A DNA stretch of 64,000 bases from Labedella phragmitis. Its GTDB lineage: Bacteria > Actinomycetota > Actinomycetes > Actinomycetales > Microbacteriaceae. The stretch spans positions 310,001 to 374,000 of the forward strand of contig NZ_RZNB01000003.1 in assembly GCF_004078635.1 (NCBI RefSeq), written 5' to 3'. The position numbers were made by a program, and so were the translations under genes. Below, in pieces: positions 8,710 through 17,278 of the stretch. Every line of letters starts with the position of its first letter. Position 1 is the first letter of the stretch. The notes beneath the pieces were generated by a model. That model saw only the letters and a program-made list of their open reading frames with translations, ran no database searches and was not told the origin of the DNA.

Positions 8710-9270
8710 TCAGCGGCGGCGGGGCGATGACGTCTCGCTGCGAGCCGCGGTGTCTGCTCCGCTCGGGGGATCGTGGGGGTCGACGGCGTCCACCGCGTCG
8801 CGCATGCCGTCGAGGAAGCGCACGACCGTCTCGAGTTCGTCGGGACGCAGCGATTCCGCCGCAGCGAGCATCCGCGCGTGCATTCGTCCGAGGGTCTGGC
8901 GCACCTCGTCGTCCGTCGCCACGGTCGGCACGAGCAGGAGCGCACGGCGATCGCTCGGGTGCGGCTGGCGCTCGACGTGGCCGGAGCGCACGAGCCGATC
9001 GATGAGCACCGTCGTGGAGGCCGAGGAGATCTGCAGGTAGGCGGAGAGGTCGCGCGGTCCGATCGGGACGCCCTCCTTCGCCCGGCGCAGGAGGAATTGG
9101 AGCGCGAGGAGATCGGTCTCGCCCATCTTCATCGACTCACGCGTGCGGCGGCGCATGGCGGTCTCGGACTGCCGATAGCGCCGGAGCGCGTTGAGTACAT
9201 CGACGGCGCCGGTCACGCCGCGTTCTTGTCCGTACCAGTAGCCGGAGGACGGGTCGCTCGGCTCAGTCAT
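8710..9270 (-). CDS. MarR-family transcriptional regulator
   Basis: A 186-residue winged-helix regulator. The recognition region reads LSAYLQISSASTTVLIDRLVRSGHVERQPHPSDRRA in full (residues about 76-112), with the MarR signature DRL-x-G-x-ER and the wing DRR. The ATG at 9270 was preferred over the in-frame GTG at 9276: TACACT (9282-9277) ends exactly 6 nt before ATG 9270, so a leaderless transcript would begin on it. TAGACGG occurs twice just upstream (9281-9287 and 9293-9299), and TAGA-N8-TCTA (9293-9308) is a weak inverted repeat that could be an autoregulatory site. Likely targets are itself or the neighbouring SDR gene. Confidence 0.86.
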   Translation of the reverse strand: MTEPSDPSSGYWYGQERGVTGAVDVLNALRRYRQSETAMRRRTRESMKMGETDLLALQFLLRRAKEGVPIGPRDLSAYLQISSASTTVLIDRLVRSGHVERQPHPSDRRALLLVPTVATDDEVRQTLGRMHARMLAAAESLRPDELETVVRFLDGMRDAVDAVDPHDPPSGADTAARSETSSPRRR

Positions 9271-9276
9271 CCCCAC

Positions 9277-9282
9277 AGTGTA
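9277..9282 (-). promoter_or_regulatory. -10 box TACACT, leaderless start of marR-like gene
   Basis: TACACT on - followed by 6 nt (GTGGGG) and ATG 9270. The repeat TAGACGG, two copies 12 bp apart (9281-9287, 9293-9299), covers the box and its upstream side. Confidence 0.5.
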
Positions 9283-9405
9283 GACGGAAGGCTAGACGGC
9301 CTGTTCTATCACCCGAGGGGTTGCGGAGCCGTCGAGGCCGCAGGAGCACCGACCAGCAGCCCGCCGTTCACGCGGACGTCGGTCCCTCCTGATTCACTGT
9401 CGTGC

Positions 9406-10329
9406 ATGACCACTCCCCCGGCCGCGTCCGCCTCGATGCCCACCCCCACCGGGTACGACGAGGACTTCCTCGGTGTCCCCCTCGCCCTGCCGTCACCCCG
9501 GTCGAGCGCCGACGTGCGCGTGCTCGCCTACACGCACTTCACCGTCACGCTCGATCCGGGTCGCCGCCTCGCGGCCGTCACGGGCGTGAACATCGACGGT
9601 GCCCGCATCATCGACGTGGGCCGCGGCGACGACTGGCACCTCGACGACCGCGTCCCGGTCGAAGAGCAGACGGGACCGGAGGTCTACGCCCGCAACGACC
9701 TCGACAGAGGCCACCTCGTTCGCCGCCGCGATCCCGTGTGGGGTGATCCGGCCGAGGCCGCTGCCGCCAACCTCGACACCTTCTGCTACACGAACGCGGC
9801 GCCGCAAGCGGCCGACTTCAACCAGGGGAAGGAACTGTGGGTGGGGCTCGAAGACCATGTGCTCGCCTACGCGCAGGCGAACGGCCTGCTGCTCTCGGTC
9901 TTCACTGGACCTGTTCTCGGACCGGACGACCCGCTCTACCGCGGCACGCGCATCCCGCTGCGCTTCTGGAAGATCGCGGCCTGGACCACCGGCCCGGCGG
10001 GCGATGCCGGGCACGGAACCGCCGCGGCGCCGGCGCTCCGCGCCGCAGCCTTCCTCCTCGACCAGTCGCCGCAATTGTCGGACGTCGACCTCGGGGCGCT
10101 CGCGTCCCCTCCGCCACTCGGTCCGTTCCGGACGTTCCAGGTCCCGGTCCGCGATGTGGCCGAGATCGCCGACCTCGAGGTCGGGGCGCTCTCCGACGCC
10201 GACGTCCTCGAGCCCGTTCCCGCAGCCGTCCCGCCACGGGAACTTCCGGTCTGGAGGGAGCTGGTCTCCTGGAACGAGATCACGCTCGCCCGGCGAGAGG
10301 ACCGGAATGTCCCTCCGACGACCGGGTGA
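9406..10329 (+). CDS. DNA/RNA non-specific endonuclease (ββα-Me, DRGH motif)
   Basis: A 307-residue nuclease of the NUC/endonuclease G family. The catalytic DRGH motif lies in DLDRGHLVRR and the metal-binding Asn in NAAPQAADFNQG, both in the expected order. It hydrolyses DNA and RNA with a divalent metal. No signal peptide is visible, so the protein may be cytoplasmic or released by another route, which is unusual as many relatives are secreted. The 3' end overlaps the convergent YcaQ-like gene by 50 bp. ATG 9406 is the only start that fits the family's N-terminus; longer readings run through non-homologous sequence. Confidence 0.85.
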   Translation: MTTPPAASASMPTPTGYDEDFLGVPLALPSPRSSADVRVLAYTHFTVTLDPGRRLAAVTGVNIDGARIIDVGRGDDWHLDDRVPVEEQTGPEVYARNDLDRGHLVRRRDPVWGDPAEAAAANLDTFCYTNAAPQAADFNQGKELWVGLEDHVLAYAQANGLLLSVFTGPVLGPDDPLYRGTRIPLRFWKIAAWTTGPAGDAGHGTAAAPALRAAAFLLDQSPQLSDVDLGALASPPPLGPFRTFQVPVRDVAEIADLEVGALSDADVLEPVPAAVPPRELPVWRELVSWNEITLARREDRNVPPTTG

Positions 10330-11398
10330 GCCGCAGCCATCGGGCCAGGGCGTCGAGTTCCCGCTCCACTCCGTCGGCGACCTCGCGCGTGAATCCCTCG
10401 TCCTCGTGCACGGCGTGGACGACGAGACGACCGGCGGCGCGATCGGCCGTCGCGTCGACCTTCCCGACGAGGCGATCACCGTGGAGGATCGGCAGGGCGT
10501 AGTACCCCCATCGCCGCTTCGCCGCCGGCTTGTACATCTCGAGGGCGTAGTCGAAGCCGAACAGCGCGGCCATACGCTTCCGATCGCGGATGAGCGCGTC
10601 GAACGGCGAGAGGAGCGCCGTGCGACCCCCGAAGGACCGCCCGAGCGCCGCAGGGTCGACGCGCCATTCGCCGGGTGCGCCGTCGATGACGGCGGGCTCA
10701 CCGGCGTCCCCCACCCTGACCGACTCGATCGGCAGTTCCGGCGTCGCGTTCCGGACGATCCCGAGAGCGCGCAACCTCCGGTCCGCCCGCACCGCGAGCG
10801 CTTCCTCGACCGGCAGCGCAGGGATGTCCGAGTGGTAGCGCCGCCCTGCGAGATCCCACAACCGATCACGCCCCGGACGGCCGGCCACCGCGACCTCGCC
10901 GCGCGCTGCGAGGCACTCGAGCATCATCATGACGTTGCGGTTCGCGTTCCATCCGCTCGACGTCCAGGGCACGATGCTCGTGTCGGCGATCTCCGAGGCC
11001 ATGAGCGGGCCGTCGAGCTCGAGTCGGGACACGATGTCCTCGCGGAACTCACGGTTGTCCTGGAGCCACTGTCGCGTCGACTCGTGCTGTGCAGGCTCGG
11101 CCATCGCGGCGCGGAAGAGGGCGAGGTCCTCCATGGGCCTCACCAGGAGGGACAGCTCGAACAGGGTGTCTCCTCGTTCCAACTCGTCGAGAAGGTCGCC
11201 TTCCTGGTACACGTCGCTGCCCAGCCGACTCCAGAGCACGAGGTCGGCGGTGGGAGCGATCGGCGCGGTCGGCTCGATCTGCACGAACGTGAGATGCCGG
11301 ACGACCTCGAGGAGGTCGTCCGGACGCTCGCCCGACAGGAGCTGCGCCCGCACGGCGATCCGGCGCGCCTCTGTGATCGTCAACCGGTGAGGAGTCAC
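10280..11398 (-). CDS. Winged-helix DNA glycosylase-like protein, YcaQ/AlkZ (HTH_42) family
   Basis: A 372-residue protein of the HTH_42 family, whose members include glycosylases that unhook interstrand crosslinks (YcaQ) or protect an antibiotic producer (AlkZ). The family's conserved N-terminal block is present: LTFVQIEPTAPIAP then ADLVLWSRLG. Known members carry a Q-x-Q or Q-x-D catalytic motif; here residues 40-42 are Q-I-E, a variant. The central part has tandem winged-helix features and a C-terminal barrel-like segment with KRRWGYYALPILHGDRLVGK. GTG 11398 has TAGGGT 6 nt upstream. Overlaps the convergent nuclease gene by 50 bp. Activity is inferred. Confidence 0.8.
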   Translation of the reverse strand: MTPHRLTITEARRIAVRAQLLSGERPDDLLEVVRHLTFVQIEPTAPIAPTADLVLWSRLGSDVYQEGDLLDELERGDTLFELSLLVRPMEDLALFRAAMAEPAQHESTRQWLQDNREFREDIVSRLELDGPLMASEIADTSIVPWTSSGWNANRNVMMMLECLAARGEVAVAGRPGRDRLWDLAGRRYHSDIPALPVEEALAVRADRRLRALGIVRNATPELPIESVRVGDAGEPAVIDGAPGEWRVDPAALGRSFGGRTALLSPFDALIRDRKRMAALFGFDYALEMYKPAAKRRWGYYALPILHGDRLVGKVDATADRAAGRLVVHAVHEDEGFTREVADGVERELDALARWLRLTRSSEGHSGPLAGRA

Positions 11399-11404
11399 GC
11401 CGCC

Positions 11405-11410
11405 ACCCTA
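11405..11410 (-). promoter_or_regulatory. -10 box TAGGGT, leaderless start of YcaQ-like gene
   Basis: TAGGGT on - then GGCGGC (6 nt) and GTG 11398. Confidence 0.5.
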
Positions 11411-11446
11411 GACCAGCGTCGGCGCGACCGGTGCGTCGGATCCGCG

Positions 11447-12403
11447 TCAGGAGCGCAGCGCGCGAACCGCGGCGGCGAGGGCGAGGGCGCCGCCCGACAC
11501 GAGCAGTAAGCGCCGGCGGCGGTGCTTGGCCCATCCACCCGTCTCGCTGTTCGTCGCGCCCCCGGCCTCGAACACGTTGCCGTACCTCTGCGGGGAGTCC
11601 GTCCGGCGCATGCCGAGGATGCGCATCGCGGGCCGCACGGTGCGCTTGTAGGTCTCCGGGGCGAGGCCGTTGAACGCGATCAGCGAACCCTGCGCACTTC
11701 CCACGACCTTGGCGCGCGGCCCGTGCGGACGGGAGGCGCGCACGATCGCCTTGGCGACACGCTTGGGCGTCACGAGCGGCGGCAGCGGATGCATCTCCAC
11801 ACCGGGTGAATCCGCCGAATGCTGGTAGATCGGGGTATCGATCGTCGCGGGCAGCACGACGCTGACGCGGATCTTCGTCCCCTTCAATTCCTCCTGGAGC
11901 ACTTGTGCGAGCGCGAACGTCGCGTGCTTGCTCGCCGTGTAGGGGGCGACGTACGGAGCGGTCACCTTGCCGAAGAGCGAACTCGTGATGACGAGGCTCC
12001 CCCGACCCTGCGCGCGGAAGAACGGCAGCGCTGCGCGCGCTGAGTAGACGACGCCGAAGAGGTTCGTCTCGATCACCTGCCGGAAGACGTCGGGAGGAGT
12101 GTCCTCGAAAGCGCCGTAGCTGAACACCGAGGCGTTCGCGACCCAGACGTCGATGCGTCCGAAGTGTGCGTTCGCGGCGAAGGCGAGCGCGTCGACCTGC
12201 CGTTCGTCCGACACGTCGGTCACGACGACGAGCGCCTCCCCGCCGCGGGCGCGGCACTCGGCCGAGACCTCCTCGAGGCTCTCCGCAGAGCGCGCCGCGA
12301 GCACGAGTCGGGCGCCCTCACGTGCGAAGCGATGGGCCGTCACGCGGCCGATGCCGCTCGAGGCCCCCGTGATGACGACGACCTGACCGGAGCGCTTCCC
12401 CAT
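11447..12403 (-). CDS. SDR-family oxidoreductase with C-terminal membrane anchor
   Basis: A 318-residue short-chain dehydrogenase with TGASSGIG near the N-terminus, the catalytic YTASK and a Ser in VITSSLFG. After the Rossmann domain, a basic stretch (KHRRRRLLLVSGG) leads into a hydrophobic C-terminus, which suggests membrane association. ATG 12403 starts 1 nt after the DUF2231 stop, so the two genes are coupled. It closes an operon-like - strand run with YihY and DUF2231 proteins. Relatives are annotated as general SDRs; substrate unknown. Confidence 0.84.
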   Translation of the reverse strand: MGKRSGQVVVITGASSGIGRVTAHRFAREGARLVLAARSAESLEEVSAECRARGGEALVVVTDVSDERQVDALAFAANAHFGRIDVWVANASVFSYGAFEDTPPDVFRQVIETNLFGVVYSARAALPFFRAQGRGSLVITSSLFGKVTAPYVAPYTASKHATFALAQVLQEELKGTKIRVSVVLPATIDTPIYQHSADSPGVEMHPLPPLVTPKRVAKAIVRASRPHGPRAKVVGSAQGSLIAFNGLAPETYKRTVRPAMRILGMRRTDSPQRYGNVFEAGGATNSETGGWAKHRRRRLLLVSGGALALAAAVRALRS

Positions 12404-12404
12404 G

Positions 12405-13037
12405 TCAGCGCCTCCGTGCACCGAAGATGCGGGCCTGCTCGTCCTCGTCGGCCACGCGGATTCCGAAGTGGTAGGCGAGCTCGCCTCCGAGCGCTCCCGA
12501 TCCCCCGACGATCGCCATGGCCACGAGGCTCACGATGAACGCCGGAACGGAGATCTCGTCGAGGCCCGTGAACCATCGGACCACGAGACTCACGGCGAAG
12601 AGGAGCATCGCGAACAGGTTCGCGACCATGTGCACGGTCGCGACGCCGCGGGCTCGTGTCCCGGCCGGGATCTGGCTGTAGTCGAGGAAGCCGAGGAGCG
12701 CGGCGGCCGCGGCCCCGACGAGGCCGATGGCCACGAGCACGGCCGCCCCGAGAGTGAAGGCGCTCGAGTCGTCGACGAAGAACGCGATGATGTCGAAGAC
12801 GACGCTCGCCGTCCACGCGCCGATCGGCAGAGTGATCACGACGGCGTGCAGCGGGTGGCCGTAGGGACCGGCGAGCGCGATACGAGGCCGCTTCGCCCGC
12901 GCCCGGCCCACATACTCCGCCGGTGACTCCGGCGTGTCGATCGTGGCGTCGACTGTTCCGACGGCGCTCGGGACGGCGCGTCCCGTGATCGTCTTCGGGG
13001 TCTTCGGGGAGGACTTCTCGTCAGTCGTTCCGGCCAT
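12405..13037 (-). CDS. DUF2231 membrane protein
   Basis: A 210-residue protein with four hydrophobic helices after a hydrophilic N-terminal tail. The segment GPYGHPLHAVVITLPIGAWT with its conserved His is typical of DUF2231, a small membrane family of unknown function often near oxidoreductases; later GLLDYSQI-like text (GFLDYSQIPAGTRARGVATVH) also matches. ATG 13037 overlaps the 3' end of the YihY gene by 17 bp and the stop is 1 nt from the next SDR gene, so the three are one transcript. Confidence 0.82.
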   Translation of the reverse strand: MAGTTDEKSSPKTPKTITGRAVPSAVGTVDATIDTPESPAEYVGRARAKRPRIALAGPYGHPLHAVVITLPIGAWTASVVFDIIAFFVDDSSAFTLGAAVLVAIGLVGAAAAALLGFLDYSQIPAGTRARGVATVHMVANLFAMLLFAVSLVVRWFTGLDEISVPAFIVSLVAMAIVGGSGALGGELAYHFGIRVADEDEQARIFGARRR

Positions 13038-14142
13038 GGGCCTTCTTCTCCTGCTTCTCGTCGTGGTTCGCGGAGGAGTCGTCCTCCGGCGGGGTCTTTC
13101 CATGGGAGGTGCGCAGCTTGAGGCCGTCGAGGACGTCCTTCGCGTGCTGGTCCGCCTTCTTGTCACTGAGCTTCGTGTCGCGCGGCGGGAGCTGGATGGT
13201 CTCCTCGGCGGCGATGCCCGCCTGCAGCTCGCGACCACGCTCGAGTTCGGCGTCGAACTCCGCGCCGAAGAGCAGCGCGATGTTCGTGATCCACAACCAC
13301 AGCAGGAAGACGATCACGGCACCGAGGGAGCCGTAGGTCGCGTTGTAGTTGCCGAAGTTGCCGACGTAGAACCCGAAGGCGACGGTCGCGACGGCCCACA
13401 CGACGAGCGCCAGGACGGAACCGAGGCTCATCCACCGGAATCTCGGCTGCTTGACGTTGGGCGACCAGTAGTAGAGCACCGCGATGACGACGATCGCGAT
13501 GACGATCAGCACCGGCCACTTCGCGATGTTCCAGACGGCGAGCGCGGCGGGACCGAGCCCGATGACATCGCCGATCGCCTCGGCGACGGGGCCGCTCAGG
13601 ACGAGGATCAGCGCCCCGACGACGAGCAGGATCACGGTGAAGACCGTCACACCGAGCATGGTCGGGCGGAGCTTCCAGATGGGGCGCCCCTCGTCGACCT
13701 GGTAGACGCGGTTCATCGCGCGTCCGAATGCACCGACGTACCCGGAGGCCGACCAGAGCGCGCCGAGCAGACCGGTGACGAAAGCGAGGCCGGCGCCCGG
13801 GGCGGAGGTCAGCTGCTCGACCGGGCCGCGGAGGGCCGCGACGGCGTCCTCGCTCGCGAGGTTCGAGACCATCGCGAGGACCGTGTCCGTCGTCTGCTCC
13901 GCTGCGCCGAAGAGCCCGAGGATCGAGACGATCGCCAACAGCCCGGGGAAGAGCGCGAGGACGGCGTAGTACGTGAGGGCCGCCGCGAGGTCCGTGCACT
14001 GATCGGCGTTGAACTCGCGGAAAGTCTTCTTCAGCACGTACATGAGCGTCGGCTTGTGGATGTCCGTCGGGTCGTCCGGCTTGCGCGGATCGTCCGGATC
14101 CGGTGCCGTGCGCTCCTTCGTTGCTGCGGTGTCCTCCGCCAT
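13021..14142 (-). CDS. YihY/BrkB-family membrane protein
   Basis: A 373-residue inner-membrane protein. The family signature is seen in the first helix (AAALTYYAVLALFPGLLAIVSILG split over residues about 47-70) and near the C-terminal end in GSLGAVIVFLLWLWITN and ALLFGAEFDAELER. About six membrane helices lie between a charged N-terminal tail and a Lys/Asp-rich C-terminal tail ending KKAHGRND. The family was once called ribonuclease BN in error and is now of unknown function, perhaps an exporter or envelope factor. A cluster of GC-rich tandem repeats lies in its leader. Confidence 0.88.
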   Translation of the reverse strand: MAEDTAATKERTAPDPDDPRKPDDPTDIHKPTLMYVLKKTFREFNADQCTDLAAALTYYAVLALFPGLLAIVSILGLFGAAEQTTDTVLAMVSNLASEDAVAALRGPVEQLTSAPGAGLAFVTGLLGALWSASGYVGAFGRAMNRVYQVDEGRPIWKLRPTMLGVTVFTVILLVVGALILVLSGPVAEAIGDVIGLGPAALAVWNIAKWPVLIVIAIVVIAVLYYWSPNVKQPRFRWMSLGSVLALVVWAVATVAFGFYVGNFGNYNATYGSLGAVIVFLLWLWITNIALLFGAEFDAELERGRELQAGIAAEETIQLPPRDTKLSDKKADQHAKDVLDGLKLRTSHGKTPPEDDSSANHDEKQEKKAHGRND

Positions 14143-14174
14143 GGCCTCTGCCCCTCTCGCGAGTGTTGTCTGTC

Positions 14175-14237
14175 CCGGACGCGTCGGCGTGCGTGCCGGA
14201 CGCGTCAGTGCCGGACGCGTCAGTGCCGGAACGCGTC
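14175..14237. repeat. Four copies of CCGGACGCGTC before the yihY-like gene
   Basis: CCGGACGCGTC begins at 14175, 14196, 14211 and 14226 (the last copy has one extra A). The last three are 15 bp apart. They fill the 93-bp gap between the DUF3618 stop and the YihY start. Could be regulator sites or a slippage-prone spacer. Confidence 0.7.
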
Positions 14238-14502
14238 AGCGTGCGTGCGACCGCACGGCTCCGACGATGCCGATCACGGCCACGACCGCGATCGCCGCTC
14301 CTGCGGCGATCGCGGCCGGAAACGCGCGGTCTGCTCCCGTGGCGTCTTCGCGCCAGCGGCGGAAGCGCGCCGCGATGTTCATCCGTTCCTCGATCGCGCC
14401 GATCGTCTCGCGGAATTCGAGACGAGCGCGCTCCAGATCCAGATTGAGTTGTGGGATCGACGCGCCGGCCGGTGTTGCCGCAGCGTCTCCCGCGCCGGTC
14501 AT
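14236..14502 (-). CDS. DUF3618-family small membrane-anchored protein
   Basis: An 88-residue protein: an N-terminal soluble part with the DUF3618-like segment LNLDLERARLEFRETIGAIEERM (about residues 20-42), then a short basic stretch and a C-terminal hydrophobic helix AIAAGAAIAVVAVIGIVGAV. It overlaps the YtxH-like gene by 4 bp (ATGA). DUF3618 proteins commonly sit beside YtxH-like and phage-holin-superfamily proteins in actinobacteria; function unknown, envelope stress is a guess. Confidence 0.75.
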   Translation of the reverse strand: MTGAGDAAATPAGASIPQLNLDLERARLEFRETIGAIEERMNIAARFRRWREDATGADRAFPAAIAAGAAIAVVAVIGIVGAVRSHAR

Positions 14503-14867
14503 CGGTCCGTTGCTGCCGAGCCCGGCGTCACGTCACCGCTGTCACTCGACGAGCCGCCACCGACGCTGCTCGTACCACCGGTCGACGAGGAGTCGCTCGA
14601 CGAGTCATCGCCCGACGAGTCGTCGGAGCCCTTGTTCTTCTTGACCTTGCTCGCGACGGTCGACGCCGCGTCCTGGAGCTTGTGTCCCACGACGGGGGCC
14701 TGGGACGAGACGAATTCGCCGGCGGTCTCGAGGCCCTTCTGGACCTTCGGGTCCTCCCACGTCTCGGTGGCCTTCGCCTTGATCTTCTCGTACGCCCCAC
14801 GGCCCGCCTTGGAACCGAGCACGAATCCTGTGGCGGCACCGGCCAGGAAAATCAACTTCGCCTTCAT
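14499..14867 (-). CDS. YtxH-like protein with Ser/Asp-rich tail
   Basis: A 122-residue protein. The N-terminus KAKLIFLAGAATGFVLGSKAGRGAYEKIK is the usual YtxH/glycine-zipper membrane segment with GSKAGR; an amphipathic helix follows, then a low-complexity Ser/Asp/Gly tail from about residue 77. YtxH relatives are general-stress proteins in Bacillus; here only the fold type is recognised. 4-bp overlaps with the hydrolase gene upstream and the DUF3618 gene downstream show co-translation. Confidence 0.78.
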   Translation of the reverse strand: MKAKLIFLAGAATGFVLGSKAGRGAYEKIKAKATETWEDPKVQKGLETAGEFVSSQAPVVGHKLQDAASTVASKVKKNKGSDDSSGDDSSSDSSSTGGTSSVGGGSSSDSGDVTPGSAATDR

Positions 14868-15769
14868 GCGTTGCTCCTTCTCTCGAGTGTCGTTGTGTTG
14901 CCATCGTGGTCGCTCGTGCCGAAGCGTGCATGCCCTTGACGGATCGCGGCCGATCGGTCATTCGCGAGGGCGCGGATGAGCGCGGCGACGTCATCGGGCA
15001 CGACGAGCTGCACGTGGTGGGCGCCGGAAAGGGTCGCGACGCGAGCGTCGGGGAAGGCTCCCGCGAGGCGGCGAACCCACTCCTCCCCCGCGATCGGGTC
15101 GCCAGCTCCGCGCACCACGATCGTCGGGGCGATCACCCCGGCGGCGCGGTCGATCGTCGAGTACCCGAGCATCGCGGGCAGTGTCTTCAGGTACCAGCGC
15201 AGCCCGCAGCGGAGATAGTCGCGGAGCACGATGAGGTTCGCGAGCGGTCGTTCACGAGTGCTGTCGATCGCGAGGGCGACGGCCTGATCGATCGCGCGCG
15301 AGTGCCGGTCGTCGACGACGGGGCCGATGAGGACGAGGCCGGCGACGAGGTCGGGGCGGGAACGGGCGAGCTCGACGCCCACTTGCGTGCCCATGGACTG
15401 GCCGACCACGATGAGGGAGCGCAGATGGAGCCGATCGGCGATCTCCGCCGCCACGGCGGCGTCATCCTCGATGGAGAGCCCGTGGCGGGGCCGCGGCGTG
15501 CCGCCGTAGCCCGGTAGCGTGACGCACACGGCCCGGTGGGTCGCGGCGAGCGCCGTGGCGACGGGCTCGAGGCTCGCCGACGTCATACCGATGCCGTGGA
15601 GGAGCAGGACGGCAGGCTCGGTCGATGCGAGGAGCCCGGCAGGCGCACCCGTGTCGATGATGTCGGCGACGAGGCCGCTCGAGAGCTCGAGCCTCTCCCT
15701 GGCGGAGCGACCCCACCCGCGACGACGTCCTCGTGCGGCGGCGTGCGGCGAGCTGCTACGCGTCGGCAT
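14864..15769 (-). CDS. Alpha/beta hydrolase
   Basis: A 301-residue hydrolase with LLHGIGMTSASLEP (oxyanion HG), the nucleophile elbow GQSMG, a candidate Asp in VVRGAGDPIAGEEW and His in LSGAHHVQLV. The N-terminal tail of about 25 residues is basic. The ATG at 15769 overlaps the permease 3' end by 14 bp; longer readings fall within the permease gene and are not homologous. Substrate unknown; the fold also covers esterases, epoxide hydrolases and haloperoxidases. Confidence 0.82.
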   Translation of the reverse strand: MPTRSSSPHAAARGRRRGWGRSARERLELSSGLVADIIDTGAPAGLLASTEPAVLLLHGIGMTSASLEPVATALAATHRAVCVTLPGYGGTPRPRHGLSIEDDAAVAAEIADRLHLRSLIVVGQSMGTQVGVELARSRPDLVAGLVLIGPVVDDRHSRAIDQAVALAIDSTRERPLANLIVLRDYLRCGLRWYLKTLPAMLGYSTIDRAAGVIAPTIVVRGAGDPIAGEEWVRRLAGAFPDARVATLSGAHHVQLVVPDDVAALIRALANDRSAAIRQGHARFGTSDHDGNTTTLERRSNA

Positions 15770-17171
15770 CCGCCTTCCCGTCCCCGTGCGTCGCGCCCGC
15801 GGGAGCGGCTTCGCTGGTCGGCCGCGCGCCGCCTCGCCCGGACGCCCTCCGGGCGAGTGCCGTGATCGCGAAGAGGACGGCGCCGATCGCGAGGAGCAGG
15901 AGGCCCCGCAACCACACCTCGCCGCTCTGCTGCGTGAGGAGGAAGACGCACGAGAGGGCGCCCAGCACGGGGATGACCGTCCAGGCGCGGTAGTGCTCGT
16001 GCTCGACCTTCTCCCGACGGAGCACGAGGGTCGCGACGTTGGTGCTGAGGAACACGAAGAGAAGCAGGAGGACGACGGTCTCGGCGAGCGTCGCGACGTC
16101 ACCCGTGAAGGCGAGCGCCATGGCGGCGGCCGTCGTCACGACGATCGCGACCCAGGGCGTCCGCCGTTTCGGAAGCACACGGCCGAGCACCGACGGAAGC
16201 AGCCGCTGCTGCGCCATCCCGTACGCGAGCCGGCTCGACATGATGAGAGTGAGGAGCGCGCCGTTCGCGACGGCGATGAGCGCGATGAGGCTGAAGAGCC
16301 ACGCCGGCACACCGACGCCCGAGGCGGCCACGACGTCGAGGAGGGGCCCGGAGGAGTCGGCCAGCTCGTCGGCGGGCAGGGCGATCGACGCCGCCGTGCC
16401 GACGAGGACGTACATGACGCCCGCGACGATGAGCGCGCCGAAGAGCGCGCGCGGGTAGACGCGCGACGGGTCTCGCACCTCCTCGATGACGTTCGCCGAC
16501 GTCTCGAAGCCGACGAAGGAGTAGTAGGCGAGGATCGCCGCACCGAAGACGGCGAAGACGGGATCGACGCCCTCCGCGAAGGTCACCGCTCGTGACAGGT
16601 CGCCGCCGCCTCCTCCGAGGAGGATCGCGGCCGTCACGACGACGAGCACGAGTCCGGAGGTCTCGATGAGCGTCATGACGAGGTTCGTGCGCATCGACTC
16701 CTTGATCCCCCGGGCGTTGAGGAGGGCGACGGCGACCAGGAACACGACGGCGCCGAGCACGGGAGGCACGTCGATGAACGTGCCGAGGTAGTCGCCGCTG
16801 AAGGCGAGGGACAGCCCGGCGGCGCTCACGATCCCCGCGGCCAGCATGCTGAAGCCCACGAGGAACGAGACGAACGACGAGCGGAACGCGCGTTGCGCGA
16901 AGACGGCGGATCCGCCGGCCTTCGGATACTTCGTGACGAGCTCAGCGTAGGACGCCGCCGTCAGGAGCGAGAGGAGCAGCGCGACGATCATCGGCGCCCA
17001 CGTCACCCCGCCCACCTCGGCCGCGATCGTGCCGACGAGCGCGTAGACGCCCGCGCCCAGCACGTCACCGAGGATGAAGAGGAAGAGGAGCTTCCCGGTG
17101 ATGTCGCGTTTGAGAGCACCGCCCTCCGGGCCAGCGCGGTGGGTGTCTGCAGTGTCGTCGGTCGTACTCAC
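15756..17171 (-). CDS. APC-superfamily amino acid permease
   Basis: A 471-residue transporter with about 12 membrane helices. The first helix GKLLFLFILGDVLGAGVYALVG carries the unwound GAGVY motif of APC transporters, and YYSFVGFETSANVIEEVRDPSR is the conserved helix 6 region with EE-V-x-P/D. Substrate is an amino acid or amine by family; which one is not evident. GTG 17171 was chosen over an upstream reading because TACGCT (17184-17179) lies 7 nt before it. It leads a - strand run of overlapping genes (hydrolase, YtxH, DUF3618). Confidence 0.85.
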   Translation of the reverse strand: MSTTDDTADTHRAGPEGGALKRDITGKLLFLFILGDVLGAGVYALVGTIAAEVGGVTWAPMIVALLLSLLTAASYAELVTKYPKAGGSAVFAQRAFRSSFVSFLVGFSMLAAGIVSAAGLSLAFSGDYLGTFIDVPPVLGAVVFLVAVALLNARGIKESMRTNLVMTLIETSGLVLVVVTAAILLGGGGGDLSRAVTFAEGVDPVFAVFGAAILAYYSFVGFETSANVIEEVRDPSRVYPRALFGALIVAGVMYVLVGTAASIALPADELADSSGPLLDVVAASGVGVPAWLFSLIALIAVANGALLTLIMSSRLAYGMAQQRLLPSVLGRVLPKRRTPWVAIVVTTAAAMALAFTGDVATLAETVVLLLLFVFLSTNVATLVLRREKVEHEHYRAWTVIPVLGALSCVFLLTQQSGEVWLRGLLLLAIGAVLFAITALARRASGRGGARPTSEAAPAGATHGDGKADADA

Positions 17172-17178
17172 TCGCGAG

Positions 17179-17184
17179 AGCGTA
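17179..17184 (-). promoter_or_regulatory. -10 box TACGCT, near-leaderless start of APC permease
   Basis: TACGCT on - followed by 7 nt and GTG 17171. One nt longer than the other members of this pattern. Confidence 0.4.
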
Positions 17185-17278
17185 GGCGAACGTGCAGTCA
17201 CCGCGCGTGGCATTGCGTTTGGCCACACGGATCGCTATCGCGGCCCCCTCGAGACGTGTAGTCCTCGGAGGACGCCGG

